Positions 1-6,135 of a DNA stretch of 9,753 bases are shown in pieces. Position 1 is the stretch's first letter; each line of letters begins with the position of its first letter. The translations under genes and the position numbers were made by a program. The stretch is from assembly GCA_025966175.1 (NCBI GenBank), contig JAOPVN010000126.1, positions 1-9,753 of the forward strand, read 5' to 3'. Below the pieces are notes generated by a model. That model was not told the origin of the DNA and did not search any database. It saw only the letters and a list, made by a program, of their open reading frames with translations. The DNA comes from Modestobacter sp. (GTDB lineage Bacteria > Actinomycetota > Actinomycetes > Mycobacteriales > Geodermatophilaceae).

Positions 1-1778
1 GCCTCGACCACCGCGCTGGTGACCAGCGGGGCGAAGCGGGAGGAGTAGCTGCCCGAGGTGACCGTCCACGGCGTGGTCGCGGTGTCCATGTCGATGACGA
101 CCCGCACCGCCTCCTCCGGCAGGCCCAGGCGCTTGGCGGCGACCTGCCGGGCGACGGTGGCGTGCCCCTGGCCCTGCGGCACGCTGCCGAGCATCACCGT
201 GACGTTGCCCTGCACGTCCACGCTGACCCGGACGTGCTCGGTCGAGCCGGACTTGTCCCGGCCGGGCTTGCGCTGCTCGGCCGGGGTGGCCAGCCCGACG
301 TAGCCGATGTTGGTGCCCGACGGGTCGACCACCGCGGCCACCCCGATGCCGTAGAACTCGCCGCGTTCCCGGGCCTCGGCCTGCCGGCGGCGCAGCTCGC
401 CCATGTCGGCGTTCTGCACGGCCAGCCGCAGGGCCTTCTCGTAGTCGCCGGAGTCGTACACCCCGCCGGTGGGCGTCTCGTAGGGAAAGGCGTCGGACGG
501 CACCAGGTTGCGGCTGCGCACCTCGACGACGTCGAGCCCGGTCGCCGCGGCGACGTCGTCCATCAGCCGCTCCAGCCCGAAGTACAGCTGCTGCCCGCCG
601 AACCCGCGGTTCAGCCCGGTGGGCATGGTGTTGGTGACGACGGCGCGGGCCCGGATCTGCACCGCGGAGATGGCGTAGGCGCCGGTCATGTTGCCGTAGC
701 AGCGGTAGAGCGTGCTGGGCTCCGGCGGGCGCATGTAGGCGCCCACGTTGTCGGCGAGGTCGGCCCGCAGCGCGGTGACCCGGCCGTCGTCGTCCACCGC
801 GGCCTCGAACCGCATCATCCGGTCCGCGCCGGAGGAGCTGGCCAGCAGGTGCTCGACCCGGTCCTCCGACCAGCGCACCGGCGTCCGGGCGTGCTTGGAG
901 GCCAGCGCGAGCAGGACGACGTAGGGGTAGATGCCGGCCTTGATGCCGAAGCTGCCCCCGATGTCGGCCGGCACGTGCAGCCGGACCCGGGACGTCGGGA
1001 TGCCGAAGGCGCCGGCCATGACCGGGACCATGGTGAACGGGCCGTGGAAGTTCGCCCACGCCTCGATCGCCGGGCCGGCGGAGTCCTCGGTCCAGTTCGC
1101 GATGACCGAGTAGCACTCCATCGGCACCGACGAGTAGCGCGGGAAGTCGTACTCACCGCGGACCACGTGGGTGGCATCGGCGAACGCCTGGTCCACCCTC
1201 CCGAAGGAGAACGTGCGGTCGGTGGCGACGTTGGAGCCCTGCCCCTCGTGCAGCAGCGGAGCGTCCTCGGCGAGGGCGGTGCGGACGCCGACCACCGGGT
1301 CGAGCAGCTCGTAGTCGACGTCGACCAGCTCGGCGGCGTCCTCGGCGACGTATCGGTCCGCGGCGACGACGACGGCCACCGGCTCGCCCACGTACCGGAC
1401 CTTGTCGGTGCCGGTCGGGTAGTACGGCATCTCGGTGGTGACCGACAGCGGGAAGGGCCGGAGTGCGGCGAGCACCTCGTCAGGGCCGATCACCGCGGTG
1501 ACCCCCGGGTGCCGGCGCGCCCGGCTCAGGTCGACGCCGCGGATGCGGGCGTGCGGGTGCGGGCTGCGGACGATCGCGGCGGTGAGCGTGCCCGGCAGCG
1601 GGTCCAGGTCGTCGAGGAAGCGCCCCTGGCCGGTGACCAGCGGTGCGTCCTCCACCCGGCTGGGTGTCCACCGCGGCGCGGTGGGACCGCCGGTGGCCTC
1701 GCTGGCGGTGGCGGCGTCGACGGCGGCCGCCTCCTCGGGCAGCACGGTGGTCCGGGCGATGGTGGTGTGGTCAGCCAC
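1..1778 (-). CDS. Molybdenum hydroxylase large subunit, xanthine dehydrogenase family (3' end missing)
   Basis: This is the large subunit of a Mo hydroxylase, which binds the molybdopterin cofactor and hydroxylates a ring carbon with water. The frame stays open to the left edge. About 592 residues are visible of the usual 750-800, and the catalytic glutamate expected near the C-terminus is off the window. Visible signatures are the N-terminal domain start (RVEDAPLVTGQGRFLDD, 41-57), DIGGSFGIK (272-280), the active-site-loop region NRGFGGQQ (390-397) and the cofactor motif PQGQGHAT (534-541). The loop is not the AYRCSFR of form I CO dehydrogenase, so a CO dehydrogenase is unlikely. The GTG start has GGAGG five bases upstream and overlaps the ligase stop by 8 bases, so the two are probably co-translated. 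About 40 Ala/Pro-rich residues precede the conserved domain. The FAD and 2Fe-2S subunits are not in the window. The adjacent aryl-CoA ligase suggests a CoA-thioester substrate, as for 2-furoyl-CoA dehydrogenase. The family is clear and the substrate is unknown. Confidence 0.92.
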   Translation of the reverse strand, partial: MADHTTIARTTVLPEEAAAVDAATASEATGGPTAPRWTPSRVEDAPLVTGQGRFLDDLDPLPGTLTAAIVRSPHPHARIRGVDLSRARRHPGVTAVIGPDEVLAALRPFPLSVTTEMPYYPTGTDKVRYVGEPVAVVVAADRYVAEDAAELVDVDYELLDPVVGVRTALAEDAPLLHEGQGSNVATDRTFSFGRVDQAFADATHVVRGEYDFPRYSSVPMECYSVIANWTEDSAGPAIEAWANFHGPFTMVPVMAGAFGIPTSRVRLHVPADIGGSFGIKAGIYPYVVLLALASKHARTPVRWSEDRVEHLLASSSGADRMMRFEAAVDDDGRVTALRADLADNVGAYMRPPEPSTLYRCYGNMTGAYAISAVQIRARAVVTNTMPTGLNRGFGGQQLYFGLERLMDDVAAATGLDVVEVRSRNLVPSDAFPYETPTGGVYDSGDYEKALRLAVQNADMGELRRRQAEARERGEFYGIGVAAVVDPSGTNIGYVGLATPAEQRKPGRDKSGSTEHVRVSVDVQGNVTVMLGSVPQGQGHATVARQVAAKRLGLPEEAVRVVIDMDTATTPWTVTSGSYSSRFAPLVTSAVVE

Positions 1779-3297
1779 GGCTGCCTCCGAGTTCGAGCTC
1801 GGCCAGTGGTTCGAAGTCTCCCGCGTTCAAGGTGCGGCGCAGGGTCTTGCCGACGGCCGAGCGGGGGATGGACGTCACGATGACGACGCGCTTGGGGCGC
1901 TTGAGCGACGCCAGGCCGCTGGAGCCGGGGATGTACTGCTCGAGTTCGCGGAGCACGGCGTCGGGGGAGTGGCCATCGGCCGGGACGACGAAGGCGGTGA
2001 TCGCGCTGCCCCAGCGTTCGTGCGGCATGCCGACCACGCAGACGTCGGCCACGGCCGGGCAGCGCACCAGCGCGGCCTCGATCTCGTCCGGGTAGACGTT
2101 CTCGCCGCCGGAGTTGATCATGTCGTCGACCCGGCCGGACACCCAGAGGTCGCCCTCCTCGTCGGCGGTCGCCAGGTCGCCGGTGTAGTACCAGCCGTCG
2201 CGGATGGCCTTGGTGTCGGCGTCCGGTCGCTTCCAGTAGCCACCGAAGGCCTCGGGGCTCGCCATCGAGACGATGACCTGGCCCTGCTCGCCGGTTCCCA
2301 CCAGCGCCTCGGGCGACGCGCCCACCTCCGGCTCGACCAGCCGGACCCGGGAGAAGATGCCCGCCCGGCCGGCGCAGCCGGGTTTGCGGGCACCGTCGGG
2401 CCCGATGGTGAACGTGTAGATCTCGGTGCTGCCGTAGTGGTTCACCAGCGCGCGCGGGTGCAGCGTCCCGACCAGCTGCTCGGCCAGCGCCGGGGTCATG
2501 GCGGCGCCGGCGTAGGCGAGCCGGTCCAGGCCGGTGACCTCGCCGAAGCCCGGCTCCCGCAGCAGCGACCAGTAGATGGTCGGCACCAGGTACAGCGCGC
2601 TGACGCCCTCGTCCCGGATGAGCTGCACCGACTCCGCCGCGTCGAACTTGGCCTGCGGCACCCAGGTGCCGCCACAGACGACGCTGGCCAGCAGCGTGCG
2701 CAGCCCCATGGTGTGGAACATCGGCATGACCCCCAGCACGACCTCGCCCTGCCGCAGCTGGGTCTGCACGAGATGGGCCACGGCGGCGGTGTGCTCGGCC
2801 CGGTGGGAGCGCGGCACGCCCTTGGGGCGGCCGGTGGTCCCGGAGGTGTAGAGCATCACGCTGATGTCGTCCTCGGCTGGCAGCTGCCCGAGCGCGCCGT
2901 CCGGCTGGTCCCCGATCGGCAGCTCGCCGAGATCGCGGCGGAGGACGTCCCCCTCCAGGTCGGCCGCGATCGAGGCGGTCGACTCGTCGGTGACGAAGAG
3001 GGCGGGGTCGGCGTCGCCGACGCAGTAGGTGAGCTCGGCCGCGCTGAGCCGGGTCGACAGCGGCACGGACGTCGCCCCGACCTTCTGGGCCGCCAGGTGC
3101 AGGCTCGCCAGCGGCTCCCCGCCGGCCAGGGACATCGCCACCCGGTCGCCGGGCCCCACGCCGAGCTCGAGGAGAGCGCGGGCCAGCCGGTTGGTGTGCG
3201 CGTCCCACTGGCGGTAGGTCATCGGTCGCGGACCGCCGACGGCCCGGCGGTCGGGGTGACGCTCCACGGTCCACGCCAGCGCGGTGGCCAGGTCCAA
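1771..3297 (-). CDS. Aryl-CoA ligase (AMP-forming), 4-chlorobenzoate/benzoate-CoA ligase type
   Basis: This cytoplasmic adenylate-forming enzyme activates a carboxylic acid with ATP and joins it to CoA. Numbered from the TTG start (508 residues), it has the P-loop YTSGTTGRPKG (150-160), the MPMFHTMG segment with a conserved His (195), the A5 motif NHYGSTE (286-292), YTGD (371-374), the hinge GRVDDMINSGGENVYPDEIE (388-407) and the C-terminal catalytic Lys in SAVGKTLRR (484). The central part, from VLGVMPMFH to the A8 motif, follows 4-chlorobenzoate-CoA ligase as I remember it, which argues for an aromatic or heteroaromatic acid rather than a fatty acid. The TTG start is chosen because GGAGG lies six bases before it, the product then begins with LDLATALAWTVERHPDR as is usual in the family, and the likely transcription start falls after the alternative ATG at 3345. 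Transcription is probably controlled from the shared divergent region with the PadR gene. The exact acid is not known. Confidence 0.93.
   Translation of the reverse strand: MDLATALAWTVERHPDRRAVGGPRPMTYRQWDAHTNRLARALLELGVGPGDRVAMSLAGGEPLASLHLAAQKVGATSVPLSTRLSAAELTYCVGDADPALFVTDESTASIAADLEGDVLRRDLGELPIGDQPDGALGQLPAEDDISVMLYTSGTTGRPKGVPRSHRAEHTAAVAHLVQTQLRQGEVVLGVMPMFHTMGLRTLLASVVCGGTWVPQAKFDAAESVQLIRDEGVSALYLVPTIYWSLLREPGFGEVTGLDRLAYAGAAMTPALAEQLVGTLHPRALVNHYGSTEIYTFTIGPDGARKPGCAGRAGIFSRVRLVEPEVGASPEALVGTGEQGQVIVSMASPEAFGGYWKRPDADTKAIRDGWYYTGDLATADEEGDLWVSGRVDDMINSGGENVYPDEIEAALVRCPAVADVCVVGMPHERWGSAITAFVVPADGHSPDAVLRELEQYIPGSSGLASLKRPKRVVIVTSIPRSAVGKTLRRTLNAGDFEPLAELELGGSRG
1784..1788 (-). promoter_or_regulatory. 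Ribosome binding site of the Mo hydroxylase gene
   Basis: A perfect GGAGG on the minus strand lies five bases before the GTG at 1778-1776. It sits inside the last codons of the ligase gene. It decides the GTG start, because no ATG lies near the conserved N-terminus, and it points to independent or coupled re-initiation at the 8-base overlap. Confidence 0.75.
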
Positions 3298-3303
3298 GTC
3301 ACG

Positions 3304-3308
3304 CCTCC
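3304..3308 (-). promoter_or_regulatory. Ribosome binding site of the ligase gene (supports the TTG start)
   Basis: GGAGG on the minus strand lies six bases before the TTG at 3297-3295. The upstream in-frame ATG (3345) has no comparable site and lies at or before the predicted transcription start, so this site decides the start codon. Confidence 0.7.
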
Positions 3309-3313
3309 GGATG

Positions 3314-3329
3314 AGATCGACGATGATCT
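3314..3329 (+). repeat. Short inverted repeat AGATC-N6-GATCT in the ligase leader
   Basis: A perfect 5-base inverted repeat with a 6-base spacer lies in the predicted 5' untranslated region of the ligase transcript, between its -10 box and its ribosome binding site. It could be a second operator or a weak hairpin. Five-base arms also arise by chance, so this is only a note of position. Confidence 0.3.
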
Positions 3330-3332
3330 GTC

Positions 3333-3361
3333 TTGGACCATACATGCCGGATTGTTAAGAT
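3333..3361 (+). promoter_or_regulatory. Predicted promoter of the PadR regulator (leaderless)
   Basis: TTGGAC (3333-3338) and TAAGAT (3356-3361) are separated by exactly 17 bases, close to the housekeeping sigma consensus. The -10 box ends six bases before the GTG start at 3368, so transcription should start at or next to that codon. That implies a leaderless mRNA, which is common in actinomycetes and fits the absence of a Shine-Dalgarno sequence before the gene. Confidence 0.65.
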
Positions 3362-3366
3362 CACAA
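3337..3366 (-). promoter_or_regulatory. Predicted promoter of the ligase / Mo hydroxylase operon
   Basis: Read on the minus strand, TTGTGA (3366-3361) and TATGGT (3342-3337) are separated by 18 bases. The start of transcription would fall near 3330, giving a leader of about 33 bases before the TTG start. The match is weaker than for the opposite promoter. Its -10 overlaps the opposite -35, and its -35 touches the opposite -10, so the two cannot easily be occupied together. Confidence 0.45.
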
Positions 3367-3367
3367 T
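3351..3367 (+). promoter_or_regulatory. Candidate PadR operator, ATTGT-N7-ACAAT
   Basis: This perfect inverted repeat with 5-base arms (3351-3355 and 3363-3367) is the only AT-rich palindrome in the divergent region. It covers the -10 box of the regulator promoter and overlaps the -35 box of the ligase promoter. A dimer of the adjacent PadR protein bound here could repress both genes at once. A looser ACAT (3342-3345) / ATGT (3366-3369) pair flanks it, resembling the ATGT/ACAT half-sites described for PadR proteins. Assignment to the neighbouring regulator is inference. Confidence 0.5.
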
Positions 3368-3943
3368 GTGCCCACTGAACGGTTGTCGCCCACGTCGTAC
3401 GTGGTCCTCGGCATGGTCGGGCTGCGGGGCCCGTCGACGTCCTACGACCTCAAGCGGGCGATCCACCGCTCCATCGGTTACTTCTGGGTCTTCCCGCACG
3501 CAGGCCTGTACTCCGAGCCGCAGCGGTTGGAGGGGATGGGGCTGCTGTCGGCCTCCACCGAGACCGACGGCCGGCGGCGTCGCACCTACTCCCTGACCGA
3601 GGAGGGCCTCCGCGAGGTGCGCGCCTGGCTGGCCGCGCCCACCAACGAGCACTTCCAGCTGCGTGACGTGGCCGAACTCAAGCTGTTCTTCAACGAGCTG
3701 GGTGAGCCGGCGAACGTGCGTCGCCTCGCGCGGGAGCAGATCGCCCAGCATGAGGAGCGGATCCGGGTCTACGAGGGCATGCAGCAGCGCTACGGCGACG
3801 TCGCCGGCGTCGCCCCCCGCATGGTGACCCTCGGGCTGGGCCTGGAGATGGAGCACGCCGCCCTCCGGTTCTGGACCTCGCTGGAGAAGGACCTCGACGG
3901 CGGGGGGACGGCGTCCGGGCCGCCCGCGGAGACCGCCGGTTAG
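3368..3943 (+). CDS. PadR-family transcriptional regulator
   Basis: This 191-residue protein is a winged-helix DNA-binding regulator of the PadR family. Residues about 8-90 form the winged helix, with the family-typical LYSEPQRLEGMGLL (47-60) and a basic wing DGRRRRTYSLTEEG (67-80). Residues about 95-175 are helical and match the C-terminal dimerisation region of the longer PadR/AphA-like proteins. The start is GTG; an ATG two bases upstream is in a different frame. No Shine-Dalgarno sequence is present and the promoter predicts a leaderless transcript. It is the only plus-strand gene here. It diverges from the ligase operon and converges on the ALDH gene, with the two stop codons overlapping by four bases. 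PadR proteins often repress genes for handling phenolic acids and release DNA on binding a ligand, so a ligand-responsive repressor of this cluster is likely but not shown. Confidence 0.9.
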   Translation: MPTERLSPTSYVVLGMVGLRGPSTSYDLKRAIHRSIGYFWVFPHAGLYSEPQRLEGMGLLSASTETDGRRRRTYSLTEEGLREVRAWLAAPTNEHFQLRDVAELKLFFNELGEPANVRRLAREQIAQHEERIRVYEGMQQRYGDVAGVAPRMVTLGLGLEMEHAALRFWTSLEKDLDGGGTASGPPAETAG

Positions 3944-5325
3944 AGCGAGAGGTGGATGTGCTTGAGCTCGGTGAACTGCTCGAGCCCTTCCAGCCCGCGG
4001 GTCCGGCCCAGACCCGACATGCGCATCCCGCCCGAGGGCATCTCCGCGTAGGAGCGGTTGTAGCCGTTGACCCAGACGGTGCCGGCCTTGAGCTCCCGGG
4101 CCACCGCGACGGCCCGGCCGGTGTCCCGGGACCACACCGACGCGGCCAGACCGAACGGTGTCGCATTGGAGAGCTGGACCCCGTCCTCCGGCGTCGCGTA
4201 GGACTCCAGCATCAGGACCGGACCGAAGATGTCCTCCTGGACCAACGGTGAGGTCACCTCGACGTCGGTGACCAGCGCCGGGGTCAGGAAGTGCCCGGGC
4301 AGGCCCTCCGGGTGCACCTCCGTACCGCCGGTGACCAGGCGGGCGTCCCGGCGCGCCAGGTCCAGGTAGCCGGTGACCTTCTCCTGCGCGGCCGGCCCGA
4401 TGAGCGGCCCCAGGGCGGCGGCCGGATCACGGGGATCCGCCGGGGCCAGGGAGCCGAGCGCCTCCCGCAGGATCTTCTCCGCCGGGCCCAGCTGGTCCTC
4501 GTGCACGAGCACCCGGGTGCAGGCCATGCACATCTGGCCGCTGGTGATCACCGCCGCCCGGCCGGCGGCCGCCAGCGCGGCCTCCAGATCGCCGTCGGGG
4601 AGCACCAGCATCGAGGCCTTGCCGCCGAGCTCCAGCAGCGGGCGCGTCATCGTCTCGGCGGCGTCGCGGAGCACGGCCTGTCCCGCGGCGGTGGAACCGG
4701 TGATCGCCACGGCGGCCGTGTCCCGGTGACGGACCAGCGCCGAGCCGACGTCGGCGCCGCCGGGAACCACCTGCAGCACGTCGAGCGGCACCCCCGCCCG
4801 GTGGCCGAGTGCGACCACCCGGTTGGTCACGTGGGTCGTCTGCGGGCTCGGCTTGACCAGAGCGCTCACCCCGACCGCGAAGGCCGGTGCCAGGTCGCGC
4901 AGCAGGAGCAGCACCGGCCAGTTCCAGGGGGTGATGAACACCGTCGGCCCGACCGGCTCGCGCACCAGGTGGGCCTCGGACCCGTCGTGCAGGCTGGCGG
5001 CCCGGCCGAGCGGCAGCCGGGCCAGGCCCGAGTTGTACCGCAGTGCGTCGACGCTGCCGGCCACCTCGAGGGCAGCCTCGGTGACCGGCTTGCCCGTCTC
5101 GCGGACCAGGTCCGCGGCGAGGGCATCGGACTCGGCGGCGATCAGGTCGGCCCAGGCGTGCAGCACCCCCGCGCGACGGCGGTGGTCGCGGGGCCAGGAG
5201 CCCGACATGGCCGATGCTGCACGGGCGACGGCGGCGTCGATCTCCCCGGCGTCCGCGCCGGCGAAGGCCGGCAGCTCCTCGAGGGTCGTAGGGTCGATCG
5301 GCTGCAGGAGCTCCCCGGACGTCAT
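3940..5325 (-). CDS. NAD(P)-dependent aldehyde dehydrogenase
   Basis: This 461-residue member of the ALDH superfamily oxidises an aldehyde to a carboxylic acid in the cytoplasm. The expected residues are present: Asn135 in TPWNWP, Lys158 in KPSPQTT for cofactor binding, GS (210-211) in the TGSTAAG turn, general base Glu232 in LELGGK, catalytic Cys266 in SGQMCMAC, and Glu364 in QEDIFGP. The GQxC setting resembles benzaldehyde- and vanillin-type dehydrogenases. The protein is slightly shorter than the usual 480-500 residues, mainly at the N-terminus, but no core motif is missing. Its ATG overlaps the SDR stop as ATGA with only a weak ribosome site, so translation is probably coupled. Following directly on an alcohol-oxidising type enzyme suggests an alcohol to aldehyde to acid sequence. 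Its stop overlaps that of the convergent PadR gene. The substrate is unknown. Confidence 0.94.
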   Translation of the reverse strand: MTSGELLQPIDPTTLEELPAFAGADAGEIDAAVARAASAMSGSWPRDHRRRAGVLHAWADLIAAESDALAADLVRETGKPVTEAALEVAGSVDALRYNSGLARLPLGRAASLHDGSEAHLVREPVGPTVFITPWNWPVLLLLRDLAPAFAVGVSALVKPSPQTTHVTNRVVALGHRAGVPLDVLQVVPGGADVGSALVRHRDTAAVAITGSTAAGQAVLRDAAETMTRPLLELGGKASMLVLPDGDLEAALAAAGRAAVITSGQMCMACTRVLVHEDQLGPAEKILREALGSLAPADPRDPAAALGPLIGPAAQEKVTGYLDLARRDARLVTGGTEVHPEGLPGHFLTPALVTDVEVTSPLVQEDIFGPVLMLESYATPEDGVQLSNATPFGLAASVWSRDTGRAVAVARELKAGTVWVNGYNRSYAEMPSGGMRMSGLGRTRGLEGLEQFTELKHIHLSL

Positions 5326-6107
5326 ACGAAGACCCCGCCGCCGTCGACGACGAGCGTCTGCCCGGTGACGAACCCCGAGCCCGGCCCGGACAGCCAGAGG
5401 ACGGCGCCCACCAGGTCGTCGGGCACCATCGCGCGGGGGATGGCCCGGGACGTCGCCGCCAGGGCGAGGTACTCGGCGGTGTTCAGTTCCCGGGTCGCGC
5501 CGTCGTCCACCAGGCCCGGGGACACCGAGTTGACCGTGGTGCCGCTGACGCCGAGCTCACGTGCCGCCGAGCGGGTGAGGCCCTCGACCGCGGCCTTCGA
5601 GGCGACGTAGTGCGCGAACCCCGGCGCACCGTTGCGGGACACCACCGAGGCGATGTTGACGATCCGGCCCTGGCCGCTGTCCGCCAGCACCGGTGCCGCC
5701 GCCTTGATGACCTGCCAGGTGCCGATCACGTTGACCCGCAGGACCAGTTCCCAGTCGGCCTCGGTGAGCTCGACGAGGGGACGCTTGCCGCCCAGCGTCC
5801 GGTAGATCGCGGCGTTGTTCACCACGCTGTGCAGCCCGCCGAACTCCTTGACCGCGGTGTCGACGGCGCGTTGCACGCCCTCGCCGTCGGTGATGTCGCA
5901 GCCGACGAAGACGGCCCGGCCCGGGCCGGCCGCGGTCGCGTCGGCCACCAGGCGCTGCCCGGCAGGCTCGGCCTGCGGCAGGTCGGTCGCCACGACGTGG
6001 GCGCCGGCGCGCGTGAAGGCGGAGAGATAGGTCGCGCCGATGTCCCCGGTGACACCGGTGAGCAGGACGACGCGGTCGGTGAGCGAGTCGGTGCTGGGAA
6101 TGGTCAT
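5322..6107 (-). CDS. Short-chain dehydrogenase/reductase (SDR)
   Basis: This 261-residue classical SDR carries out NAD(P)-linked oxidation or reduction of an alcohol/carbonyl. Numbered from the ATG at 6107, it has the Rossmann motif TGVTGDIG (17-24), Asp42 after the second strand, NNAA (97-100), Asn126, and the catalytic Ser154, Tyr167 and Lys171 in YVASK. Asp42 suggests NAD(H) rather than NADP(H). Position 22 is Asp where the classical pattern has the second Gly, a variant seen in other SDRs. It ends in VTGQTLVVDGGGVFV, normal for the family. The ATG is chosen because AGAGGA lies eight bases upstream and the family core begins soon after it. A GTG at 6143 would add 12 Arg-rich residues and overlap the transporter stop but has no ribosome site. 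It lies between transporter and ALDH and overlaps the ALDH start by four bases. A role as alcohol dehydrogenase feeding the ALDH is inferred. Confidence 0.92.
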   Translation of the reverse strand: MTIPSTDSLTDRVVLLTGVTGDIGATYLSAFTRAGAHVVATDLPQAEPAGQRLVADATAAGPGRAVFVGCDITDGEGVQRAVDTAVKEFGGLHSVVNNAAIYRTLGGKRPLVELTEADWELVLRVNVIGTWQVIKAAAPVLADSGQGRIVNIASVVSRNGAPGFAHYVASKAAVEGLTRSAARELGVSGTTVNSVSPGLVDDGATRELNTAEYLALAATSRAIPRAMVPDDLVGAVLWLSGPGSGFVTGQTLVVDGGGVFV

Positions 6108-6115
6108 GCGTCGGG

Positions 6116-6121
6116 TCCTCT
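6116..6121 (-). promoter_or_regulatory. Ribosome binding site of the SDR gene
   Basis: AGAGGA on the minus strand lies eight bases before the ATG at 6107 and inside the gap after the transporter stop. It favours this start over the GTG at 6143. Confidence 0.6.
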
Positions 6122-6135
6122 CGGAGGTGCGGCGG

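Noticed and set aside
1..1778. Aerobic CO dehydrogenase large subunit (coxL)
   Set aside because: The form I loop AYRCSFR is replaced by NRGFGGQQ, and the neighbour is an aryl-CoA ligase rather than CO dehydrogenase subunit or accessory genes.
162..1883. Very long plus-strand open frame opposite the Mo hydroxylase gene
   Set aside because: Its translation is a low-complexity mix of Gly, Ala, Val, Arg, Asp and His with no family motif. It is the antisense shadow expected opposite a GC-rich gene, and the minus strand carries clear conserved motifs.
3366..3368. ATG just before the PadR GTG
   Set aside because: It is in another frame and does not lead into the PadR coding sequence.
1435..3378. 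647-codon plus-strand open frame opposite the ligase
   Set aside because: No recognisable motif, low-complexity composition, and it runs through the divergent promoter region. The opposite strand encodes an unmistakable AMP-forming ligase.
3898..3938. CGGCGG/CCGCCG arms near the PadR and ALDH stops as a shared terminator
   Set aside because: The arms are separated by 29 bases, lie inside the PadR coding sequence, and have no T-tract on either side. GC-rich arms of six bases arise readily by chance here.
4291..5610. Long plus-strand open frame opposite ALDH and SDR (and another at 7589-8986 opposite P450 and UbiX)
   Set aside because: Both cross gene borders on the real strand, lack motifs and ribosome sites, and have shadow-type composition.
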